DNA of 64,000 nt from Phymorhynchus buccinoides (Eukaryota > Mollusca > Gastropoda > Neogastropoda > Raphitomidae). This document shows, one piece after another, positions 56,601 through 64,000 of this stretch (the stretch's first letter is position 1; each line of letters opens with the position of its first letter). The translations under genes and the position numbers were made by a program. The notes below the pieces were generated by a model. The model made no database searches. It worked only from the letters and a program-made list of their open reading frames with translations, and was not told where the DNA came from. The stretch covers positions 4,854,117-4,918,116 of the forward strand of contig CM065706.1 of assembly GCA_017654935.2 (NCBI GenBank), read 5' to 3'.

Positions 56601-59080
56601 CTATGGTCTTTCAGGAAGCAATGTGAAGGGAGCATCGCTTGATAATGGGCACAAGCACGTGGATTCTTTCTCAACTGCACTGGGTGTGTCTTCTTCACTT
56701 CTACTGGATGTTTGAACCTCTGGTGCATCCGTAAGCTGCCAACAGAGGCAAGGGTAATATGGCAAATCTCGCATGTTGATGACATTGCTTCTATACAGCC
56801 GATTTTCTTATGGTCTTTCAGGGAGCAAAGTGAAGGGAACGTCACTTTACAATGGGCACAAACATGTGGATTATTTTTCAACTGCTCAGAGTGTTTCTTC
56901 TTCAGTTCTTCTGGATGTTTGTCCCTCTGGTGCCTGCGCAAGTTGCAAACGTGAACGTAGGAAATTCCGCAAATCTCGCATGTTGATGACATTGCATCTT
57001 TACAGCCGATTTTCATATGTTCTTTCAGGGAGCAAAGTGAAGGGAACGTCACTTTACAATGGGCACAAGCACGTGGATTCTTTCTCAACTGCACAGAGTG
57101 TTTCTTCTTCATTTTTTCTGGATGTTTCTCCCTCTGGTGCCTCTGTAAGTGGCTAACGTAGATGTAGGAAATTCCGCAAATCTCGCATGTTGGTGACATC
57201 GCATCTTTACAGCCAATTGTATTATGGTATTTCAGGGAGCTTAGCGATGAAAACATTGCGTAACATAGGGTGCAAGCATAGATCTTTTGCTTACAGTGTT
57301 TTTTTGAAACGTATCCGTTAGGACTGCTGTAATATCCCCCTGCTTCCTGGTGGGCAGGTTCGCCCCCAACGGTCAACACGTCCTCAGGCAGAGAGACCTC
57401 AGCACTGCTGGGTGGGCCCGGGGACACGTCTTCTGCAGGACTCTGGTTCTGGAGCATCTCTTCTGCAGGACTCTGGTTCTGGAGCATCTCTTCTGCAGGA
57501 CTCTGGTTCTGGAGCATCTCTTCATCAGGACTCTGGTTCTGGAGCATCTCTTCTGAAGGACTCTTCATCTCTTCATCAGGACTCTGTTTAGGGAGCATCT
57601 CTTCATCAGGACTCTGGAGCCTTGGCACATTCTCAAACCTGGTCAACTTCATAAAAGATTCTGGCGTCGACACCCGTTTTGAATCCTTTTTCAACGGTCG
57701 CAAATTGTATTTCACCTCTTTCAGATGTAGGCTTTTGTGGTGCCTCCTTGCACCGTGAAGCCGGGAGAGAGTTGATGGCGCTTTTTTGCAGTGTTTTCTT
57801 CTATGGTCTTTCAGGAAGCAATGTGAAGGGAGCGCCACTTGATAATGGGCACAAGCACGTGGATTCTTTCTCAACTGCACCGAGTGTGTCTTCTTCACTT
57901 CTACTGGATGTTTGAACCTCTGGTGCTTCCGTAAGCTGCCAACGGAGGAGAGGGTAATATGGCAAATCTCGCATGTTGATGACATCGCTTCTATACAGCC
58001 GTTTTTCTTATGTTCCTTCAGGGCGTGACGTGAACGGAACGTCACTTTACAATGGGCACAAGCACGTGGATTCTTTTTCAACTGCTCAGAGTGTTTCTTC
58101 TTCAGTTCTTCTGGATGTTTGTCCCTCTGGTGCCTGCGCAAGTTGAAAACGTAGACGTAGGAAATTCCGCAAAACTCGCATGTTGATAACATCGCATCTT
58201 TACAGCCGAATTTCTTATGGTATTTCAGGGAGCTTAGCGATGAAAACATTGAGTTACATACGGTGCAAGTATGGATCTGTTGCTCACAGTGTTTTTCTGA
58301 AACGTATCCGTTAGGACTGATTGAACGATAGGCATCGATTGTATTGTATTTTGTGAGAAACACAGGTTTGTCGTAATCACCGTCGTAGTCAAAGTAAACG
58401 GTAGGCTCAGGCATTTGCCAGTTAGGATCAGTGTTGGTGCCAGCTGTGCTATGACAGTCAGTTTTAATCACTGTCAAGTCACTGTCGCGAAGAGTGCCAC
58501 TGCCACGGTCATAGTAAACTGAAGGTGTTTGAAAGCTAGGATCTGTATTAGTGCCGGTTGTGTCACAGCCTTTAGTGTCAATTACTGCCGAGTCATAGTC
58601 GCTGTCAACATTATATGCTGTGCCATTTTCATTACTACGATGCTCATCAGCATTAGCTGCGTCATCGTCAATAATCACAGGCGATTCTCCATCACTAGCA
58701 ACCGTCTCATCTTTGATCAGGATCACGGAAGTTTCTTTGTGTCCATGATGGCTGGAATCGACAAAATAATTTTCAACGATGATCGCGGGCGTTTGTTCGT
58801 CACGACGCACATTAGTATATATTGTGTCATCTTCGACAATCATGGGCGTTTCACTGGCACTACCTCGCACGTCGGTGTTACTACTAACCCTCTCGTCTTC
58901 GACAAGAATAACAGGATTTTCTTTGTTTCGATAAATGTTGCTCATTATGACGATGTCACTGTCAGCGACAATTGGAGGTGTTTCCAAGTTATCCTCCATG
59001 ATGATATCATCTCCGTCAGCTCCCACGAGAACTGGATGTGTCCCCATGATGCCGTTGCAGTGGTTTCCTGCAGCCGCCAT
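53666..59080 (-). CDS. Large C2HC/C2H2 zinc-finger protein ZNF2 with SIM-like N-terminus, about 1804 aa
   Basis: Single open frame. The Met at 59080 (ACAAAATGGCGGC) is preferred over one 24 codons upstream because of its Kozak context and because an acceptor-like site lies at 59119. Order of parts: acidic N-terminus with eight SIM-like motifs (NPVILVEDE, TPMIVEDD, TPAIIVEN, SPVIIDDD); alternating C2HC and C2H2 fingers; a short QSPAEEMLQN array; a second longer block of alternating fingers; about fifteen KKDSERV heptads; two C2H2 fingers of the ZNF1 type (HPEEVFPDTP); a long QSPAEEMLQN array; an acidic/basic linker; then a C-terminal block of 13 fingers with TGEKP-like linkers, 11 of them with all ligands; and a basic tail KSVKSKRQ. 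Probably a nuclear, sequence-specific DNA-binding protein. No named orthologue is recognised. Confidence 0.92.
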   Translation of the reverse strand: MAAAGNHCNGIMGTHPVLVGADGDDIIMEDNLETPPIVADSDIVIMSNIYRNKENPVILVEDERVSSNTDVRGSASETPMIVEDDTIYTNVRRDEQTPAIIVENYFVDSSHHGHKETSVILIKDETVASDGESPVIIDDDAANADEHRSNENGTAYNVDSDYDSAVIDTKGCDTTGTNTDPSFQTPSVYYDRGSGTLRDSDLTVIKTDCHSTAGTNTDPNWQMPEPTVYFDYDGDYDKPVFLTKYNTIDAYRSISPNGYVSEKHCEQQIHTCTVCNSMFSSLSSLKYHKKFGCKDAMLSTCEFCGISYVYVFNLRRHQRDKHPEELKKKHSEQLKKNPRACAHCKVTFRSRHALKEHKKNGCIEAMSSTCEICHITLSSVGSLRKHQRFKHPVEVKKTHSVQLRKNPRACAHYQVALPSHCFLKDHRRKHCKKAPSTLSRLHGARRHHKSLHLKEVKYNLRPLKKDSKRVSTPESFMKLTRFENVPRLQSPDEEMLPKQSPDEEMKSPSEEMLQNQSPDEEMLQNQSPAEEMLQNQSPAEEMLQNQSPAEDVSPGPPSSAEVSLPEDVLTVGGEPAHQEAGGYYSSPNGYVSKKHCKQKIYACTLCYAMFSSLSSLKYHNTIGCKDAMSPTCEICGISYIYVSHLQRHQREKHPEKMKKKHSVQLRKNPRACAHCKVTFPSLCSLKEHMKIGCKDAMSSTCEICGISYVHVCNLRRHQRDKHPEELKKKHSEQLKNNPHVCAHCKVTFPSLCSLKDHKKIGCIEAMSSTCEICHITLASVGSLRMHQRFKHPVEVKKTHPVQLRKNPRACAHYQAMLPSHCFLKDHRRKRCKKAPSTFYWLHGARRHHKSLHLKEVKYNLRPLKKDSKRVKKDSERVKKDSKRVKRDSKQVKNNLRQVKKDSERAKKDSERVKKDSEWAKKDSERVKKDSERVKKDSERVKNYSEQVKNKDSEQANEDSELVKNKDSEQVSLDKQTNSTIYFSCTICCAKFTQQQYLERHHEWKHPGKEFSPNEPKPPSRKSVPGNAPCLSCTICHAQFIGLDYLKRHHERKHPEEVFPDTPVDTGKLHLQTTSGKTAPKRKAALSMPESFMKLTRFENVPRLQSPDEEMLPKQSPDEEMKSPAEEMLQNRSPEEEMPQNQSPAEEVLQNQSPAEEMLQNQSPEEEMPQNQSPAEEVLQNQSPEEEMLQNQSPSEEMLQNQSPEEEMLQNQSPAEEMLQNQSPAEEMLQNQSPAEEMLQNQSPAEEMLQNQSPAEDVSPGPASSAEVSLPEDMLTFGGEPAHQEAGGDYSSDEGGEPDKDSLSEDGESTDEYDYEDPVVKAKREPEQDGEDCVAPTKPNERPGKDGGGCGEPMKTKKRSGEDGDDDSAERIKPKKRLSKDGDGFAEALKVKEEPENEGGRKSFLCPECGEVFVSKSSLGYHRTMQHCASSPKPLSFPRCTETAISLDSLQRHMRTHRREKNRPCPAERFNCNKCSASYSAMNGLKRHMKIHTGENYRCKECSKDFQNQSRFYAHKKMVHPEAFPFYCAQCDQTFVTNNKLERHMRTHTVKPFPCSKCKAAFNGAEVLERHMLRHKPGAKKRIHTCPQCPAAFQSRNHLQEHMRKHTGEKPFLCATCGRSFTHSSSYSKHVRLRHGGEKPFQCSVCGEVFLMNCLLKKHVAKRHAGESHVTKHDQSASWEPRPWKYQQCPKAFRSKGLLEAHALVHSDLPPQNICVTCDAKFCSKANLTRHMITHMDRKPYECEVCHQTFTQLGTMRVHMRIHTGHRPYKCSVCDAAFIQCGQLSQHMKKRHSGNGSKSVKSKRQ
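55314..55775 (-). repeat. 30-bp coding array in ZNF2 (QSPAEEMLQN), long copy
   Basis: About fifteen 30-bp units encode QSP(A/E/S)EEMLQN with only a few variable residues; some units have PQN for LQN. The array is acidic and glutamine-rich and probably disordered. It ends at SFMKLTRFENVPRLQSPDEE. Confidence 0.92.
56178..56510 (-). repeat. 21-bp coding array in ZNF2 (KKDSERV heptads)
   Basis: About fifteen heptads KKDSERV and variants (KRDSKQV, KNNLRQV, KDSEQAN). The seven-residue period with alternating K and E suggests a charged single alpha-helix or coiled coil that would act as a rigid spacer between finger blocks. The structure is inferred, not shown. Confidence 0.85.
57428..57620 (-). 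repeat. 30-bp coding array in ZNF2 (QSPAEEMLQN), short copy
   Basis: Four to six units of the same decapeptide as at 55314-55775, with near-identical flanks on both sides (GGEPAHQEAGG and KLTRFENVPRLQ). It is the second arm of a large internal duplication. Confidence 0.92.
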
Positions 59081-59118
59081 TTTGTCTGGTCCGGTCCGGT
59101 CCGCTGGTGCCGTTCGCT
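59081..59118 (-). other. 5' UTR of the ZNF2 coding exon with splice acceptor
   Basis: CATGTTGCAG ends at 59119 on the minus strand and is followed by a 38-nt leader before the chosen ATG. As in ZNF1, a large coding exon seems to follow a 5' UTR intron. The upstream exon was not found. Confidence 0.45.
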
Positions 59119-59194
59119 CTGCAACATGGAATGACAATTCAGTAACCCACACTCATGTATGCACACACACACACATATATATATACACACACAC

Positions 59195-59342
59195 ACGCAT
59201 ATATATACACTCAGTCTCTCTCTCTCTCTCTCTCACATACACACAGTCTCTCTCACACACACACACAAACATGCATATAGTATGATATACACACAGTCTC
59301 TCTCTCTCACACACATACACACACATGCATACATACAGTCTA

Positions 59343-59381
<39 letters not shown>

Positions 59382-59390
59382 TATGCATAC

Positions 59391-59480
<90 letters not shown>
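59195..59480 (+). repeat. (CT)n and (CA)n tracts upstream of ZNF2
   Basis: Alternating CACACA, TATATA and CTCTCT runs starting about 75 bp upstream of the ZNF2 acceptor. Confidence 0.95.
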
Positions 59481-59483
<3 letters not shown>

Positions 59484-59694
59484 AGAACTAGAGAAAACAA
59501 ACAATGTAAGAACTTGCTTTGGAAGTTTTAACAATAACAACAACGTTAAACATCTAAAACAAAACAAAACAAGTTACAACACAAACAACACGAAGCAGAA
59601 GTATAAAGGGAAGTAGTCCTGAACAAATTTACATTCCACTCCAAACACTCAAAGGAAAACAGGAATTATTAACAACATGTATTATTTCAATTAA

Positions 59695-60199
59695 CCTTTA
59701 CCGGATCATGCTTTTGACTACACAGACATGATGGCGGGGGTCTTCCACGACCCCCTACTCAGTAAAGAGCGAATTCCTAGGTGTTTATCCCTGTCCGGAT
59801 GGCGGGGGTCTCCCACGACCCCTACTTGTCAATGAGTCACCATGTGTTTATCCCTGTCCGGATGGCGGGGGTCTCTCACGACCCCTACTTGTCAATGAGT
59901 CACCATGTGTTTATCCCTGTCCGGATGGTGGGGGTCTCCCATGACCCCTACTCAATGCACTGCAGTGCTCTTTAAAGTAGGGGTCGTGGGAGACCCCTGC
60001 CATCCAGACAGGTATATCAAAATTACGCGTCATATTACGTCATTTATATTTTATACACATTAATGAAATTTAACACACTTAAAGCCATTTACGTTTTTGA
60101 CAGTCATGAAATCTCATGAAGATTGCTTAAATAGTTTTAGAGATATAACATGTTTTGTGTGTCAAGGGGTTGTGGGCGACCCCAGAAGTCCGGTAAAGG
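59695..60199 (+). mobile_element. TTAA element family C, full copy
   Basis: 505 bp, with ends CCTTTACCGGATCATG and AGAAGTCCGGTAAAGG and TTAA at 59691-59694 and 60200-60203. Contains about three tandem units of TCCGGATGGCGGGGGTCTCC with intervening text. No coding capacity. Confidence 0.85.
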
Positions 60200-60279
60200 T
60201 TAAATTAACAGTATTAAAGTCAAAATGTATGAAAGTTATTTCAAACACAATACTTAAAATCTATCAAGAATAGAAAAAA

Positions 60280-60402
60280 AATATTTTTAGCATTCGCAAT
60301 GCCACTTGGAATCTCTATCCCGCCTCTAGTCTAGAACCCTCTATACTGTAAGTGAAGGAGTCCCTGGGACCCCTTGCTTTGCGGGACGATTGGGAGCCCT
60401 GG
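60280..60402 (+). mobile_element. MITE with CAGGGCTCCCA ends, 5'-truncated
   Basis: Only the right half (TTTTTAGCATTCGCAATGCC ... GATTGGGAGCCCTGG) is present. Confidence 0.65.
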
Positions 60403-60404
60403 CC

Positions 60405-62575
60405 CGGGGTGCACCTTATAATCAGAGGTGGGGGAAAAAAACCGGTTGAACCGAAAAACCGGTGCTAATCTTTCGCGGTTCGAGTTGCTGTGAATCGTTT
60501 TTTTAACTGCAAACTGAAAGTAATATAAGTTTTTTTTAGAATAACGCATTCTTTTCGAAAAAACAACAACACTGATTCTCAGCGCAGATTGGGTATTTGC
60601 AAACCTCTCTCACACAGAGTAGCTGTTTCTAGTTAGTGGTGGTGTGTTGCTTTGACTTTGTTTTTGACTGAGTGTTGAGTTGAGTGTGTGTGTGTCATAA
60701 GTCACAAGTTTCTTTATTGTGTGTGTGTGTGTGCGTGTGCGTGTGCGTGTGCGTGCGTGTGAATATTCTGATGAGAGTCAGTACTGGTTAAAAAAAACCA
60801 GTTCGATAAAACCGGTTCGGAGGGGACACCGGTTTAAAACCGGTTCAGAATTTTGAACCGGTTCTCAACTCTACTTATAATCAGATGAGCCTAATTATAT
60901 TCCGAAAAATGTGGTAGCTTTTAGCAGCAGTTATTTGGGACTTGCCAACTATTTGAAAAAGAAACACCCGAAGCTGCTGATGGGACCCAGAGATCATGCA
61001 CTAGTCTCAGCTGCCATACCAACATAAGAGCAGGCCCGCCTACACCAGCTTTAGAAGCGTGTGCTATGTTATTATGTAGGTGTAGGCATGTAAGGCACAT
61101 GCCTGCTCTCACTTTGGTGACCATTTAAATATGAGAGAGAGAGAGAGAGCTTGGGTGAATGCGCGCTAATTTTAGTATACATATAATTATTGTTCTAGCA
61201 CTATTGTTGTCTTTATAGACTAAACTTTGTTTTTTATGTACTTCTATTATACATTTGCTTGTGATGCTATTCATATTATTCGTTTTATGCATATTGTCAT
61301 GTTATCATACTCAAACTGTTGGTCTTAGTTTTAGCTCTGTGTGTGGGTGCGGGGTGGGGTGGGGGTGCATGTGTGCGTGCGTGTGTGTGTGTGTGCACTT
61401 CCTAGTGTTTATTTTGGATAGTATATTTATATATAAGGAAAAATGTGCGTAAATTTTGATTTTGGATGAGTTTTTAAATGGTGTTTCTTATGTTTGTTTG
61501 TTTTATGTGCATGCCAGACAAAGATTTTCTTTATCTTTTTAAAGACAATAAATTTTGATTGATTGATTGATCAAAGGGAACATGACGCGTTAGATTTTAA
61601 TAATACCCATCAATTGACAAATTTACAGAATTTGGTCTACATAATAAAATCCCATTGTTTTGCCCACAATTTTTTAAAATCAAAATGTGTTCATTACTTT
61701 TGCAGGAAACACACTAAATGCTAGCAAAGTAATCAATCAATAAGAAAGACTTCAAAGAGAGAGGGAGTGACTGTGTGTGTATACAACACTTGTGTATGTG
61801 TGTGTTATATGTGTGTGAGCTCTCTATCTAACCAAGCTATGCCCTCTCTGTCACTGTCTGTCTTTTATTTTCCTTCTCTCTCTCCCTCACATACACGATA
61901 CATATATAGATATTATCATATCATGTACATGCACACACACACTCACACAGTGACACACACACACACACTCTCTCACATACTTAATTTTCCAACTTGTAGC
62001 TAGGGAGTTTTACAATTTAGTCTGTGGTGCATGGTTGGGTGTATGAGATAAAGAATGAATCAAATTTGAAATATTATACAGTTTCAAAGCGGACGTTCAG
62101 GTGTTTACCTAGTGTGATGTACACTCTCTCAGACATACAATGATACAGTGATACACACACACACACACACACACTCAGAGCCAGACACTGGGTGAGATGA
62201 TCTTTCTCTCTGTCACTGTGTGTGCTTGCGTGCCGCAAGTGTGTGTATGCGCGTGTGTGTGTGACTATACCGTATACATGACAATGGATGTGTGCTTGAT
62301 GCAGGAGATTAGTTCAGATCTTGGTTCTTTGGTGCGCTAACAAAATGGTTCAAGTGGAAAACATTGTAATTCAGAGATTGTCATTGACTACACTGACTAC
62401 ACTGTCTGTACTCTGTAGTCACTACAAAGCACAGACTTTTCTGAGACTACTATCATATCATATCATATCATGGCACTATAGCAGTATAGGCTTTTCAGCC
62501 TTTTGTCCTCTAGATTGATTCTTTTTGTTGTTAATGTTGTATCGGCATTACCGATCGACTACTTAGGCAGTCGTG
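60405..62575. other. Stretch without recognisable genes
   Basis: An AACCGGTTC-rich segment at 60424-60875, with GAACCGGTT motifs at both ends, seems inserted in other repeat text (CTTATAATCAGA on both sides). The rest is A/T-rich DNA with TG/CA runs and a LINE tail at 61490-61572. Confidence 0.55.
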
Positions 62576-62579
62576 CTTT

Positions 62580-63110
62580 TATTTGTCTATTAATTTATTT
62601 AAATTTACTGAATACACAATATTCTGAAAATATCGATCTAATGAGTTCTTGAATGCATTTAGTGACGATGCATTTACTGCTTCGTTTGGAAGGTTATTCC
62701 ATGTGTTAGTAATACGGTTGGGTTAGTGAAAAAGGTTTGTGCAAGATTAGTGCTAGTATTTGTTTTGAATAGTTTAAAAGTATGTCTGCAGGTTCTTTCA
62801 TCCTCACACAGAGTTAGTAATTGTTTTGTGGTAGTCTGTATAGTCATAAAACCCACGGAGAATTTTGTATACTTCTATAAGATCACCTCTATTTATAAAA
62901 CTAAGTCTTCTGTATTCTAGGCTTTGTATAATAAGTACGTCACTCTTTCCTGATAACTCATATTGCTTGTGCCCTGAATTTTCTTTGAGAACCTTTTCTG
63001 CACCCCTTCAACTAAATCAATATTTGTTCTTAGGTGTGGGCACCACACAGGATTTCCATACTCTAGAACAGGTCTTACTACAAACAATACTAGAGTTTAG
63101 AATAGAGGGA
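62580..63110 (-). pseudogene. CR1/L2-like LINE ORF2 C-terminal fragment
   Basis: In shifting frames the minus strand gives VRPVLEYGNPVWCPHLRTNI, GDLIEVYKILRGF, CRHTFKLFKTNTSTNLAQTF and NTWNNLPNEAVNAS, the usual end of CR1/L2-type reverse transcriptases. Several frameshifts and stops are present, so it is dead. Confidence 0.82.
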
Positions 63111-63562
63111 CCATAATATATTTAGACTTGTTAGTGATTTAATTGTTCTGACTAGTAATCCTGAAATACGATTTGCTTTTAGTACAGTATAATACTGTAC
63201 TAATTAATACTGAGTATTAATTATTTATGTCTGCATAGATGCACTGGATAGATCTGCACCCGGTGCGATGGCAGAAGAACCAATTTATACTAGTTATAGG
63301 GCCTAACTAACTAGTACACCTATGTGAGGCTCAAAGTCAAAAGACAGACCTTGGTCAAATAGTTGAAATACCCCAATCCTTTTCAACTGATGTAACTTCC
63401 AGCGTTCTTCTTTCTTTACCTTCCTTTATGGGAAGATGCATGGGATTTTGTGTACCTATAAGGTCAGGTCAGGTCAGGTAACTTTACATTTCTGATTTCT
63501 CACTGTTAAATTTCATTACAACATTAGCCATGTATCCGCCCATGCCACCAAGTTCAATGCGG

Positions 63563-63912
63563 CTATTCACATTTATTTATGCCCGTCTGCTGGCGTCAAG
63601 AACGATAATTTGTAACAGAAAAGAACAAAAGCAATGGTCAACCTATGGCGATATTTTTCACGCCAGAGGGCAGTCAATGCACTAGGGGCTTATCACGCGA
63701 TTTTCTTACTTGGGCGTAGTGAGAGAGAGAGTGATGGTAGGTCTCTCTCTCTTTCTTTATCCCCAACTAATAATAACTATAGAGAGGATTAGCCCCACAC
63801 GAGCGTCATGCCCTCTGGTGTGAGAAAAATCGCACTAAGTCTCTCATTGCTTTTTCAGTCAACAGATTATCGTTCTTGACCAGGTTGACGGGCATAAATT
63901 TATGTGAATATA
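63563..63912. mobile_element. Outer palindromic element at right edge
   Basis: TTCACATTTATTTATGCCCG ... AAGAACGATAAT recurs in inverse as ATTATCGTTCTTGACC ... CGGGCATAAATTTATGTGAA. Confidence 0.75.
63632..63848. mobile_element. 225-bp TIR element, copy 2, inside a larger palindrome
   Basis: Same as 13705-13929, with a shorter GA/CT centre. It sits in the loop of the inverted repeat at 63563-63912. Confidence 0.8.
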
Positions 63913-64000
63913 GCCGTCAATGCAACTACGCCTAACCTGCGAATCGTCGTGAAGAAAACTGTGTAGATCTACATTTCATGCAAAAGAATTACTTCTTTTA

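Overview
Eukaryotic nuclear DNA, most likely from a marine mollusc and probably a gastropod. That is inferred from gene structure (GT-AG introns, vertebrate-like LSD2 exon content), very dense microsatellites, many small TIR elements and tRNA-derived SINEs. No species-diagnostic gene is present. There are no operons, CRISPR arrays or functional tRNA/rRNA genes. A 500-base N gap lies at 21319-21818.

Region 1 (516-19247, minus strand) is a KDM1B/LSD2-type flavin histone demethylase. Eleven exons were placed by protein similarity and GT-AG sites: part of the N-terminal zinc finger, the CW zinc finger, the SWIRM region, the FAD-binding Rossmann motif and the start of the amine-oxidase domain. The rest of the catalytic domain lies beyond the left edge. 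The introns hold three separate tandem arrays in which a piece of the neighbouring exon plus a splice site has been copied again and again: nine extra copies for exon e5, four for e2, and five plus one displaced copy for e1. The e5 copies are mostly 45-nt, phase-0 units whose codon differences are mainly synonymous. This is the most unusual signal in the window.

Region 2 (about 19250-27100) has no recognisable gene. It holds an assembly gap, nested MITEs, a rearranged tRNA-SINE and a 27-bp minisatellite.

Region 3 (27104-33247, minus) is a 2025-residue zinc-finger protein encoded by one long exon. It has a perfect Kozak start, an acidic N-terminus rich in SUMO-interaction-like motifs, 16- and 25-residue repeats, and a long array of intact and eroded C2H2 modules.

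Region 4 (about 33250-53660) contains no convincing gene, apart from a possible upstream exon near 36945-37115. It holds long GA, CA and G tracts, fold-back elements with TTAGGG repeats in the hairpin loop, paired dispersed repeats and TTAA-flanked elements.

Region 5 (53666-59118, minus) is a paralogous zinc-finger gene of about 1804 residues. It has the same kind of SIM-like N-terminus, alternating C2HC/C2H2 finger pairs, decapeptide (QSPAEEMLQN) and heptad (KKDSERV) arrays, and a 13-finger C-terminal block. ZNF1 ends in a single copy of the motif that ZNF2 has expanded.

Region 6 (59120-64000) has no gene: CT/CA tracts, a full TTAA-flanked element, a CR1/L2-like LINE 3' fragment and a nested palindromic element at the right edge.

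The two zinc-finger genes look like lineage-specific chromatin or transposon-control factors and KDM1B is a chromatin enzyme, but no functional link between them can be read from the sequence.
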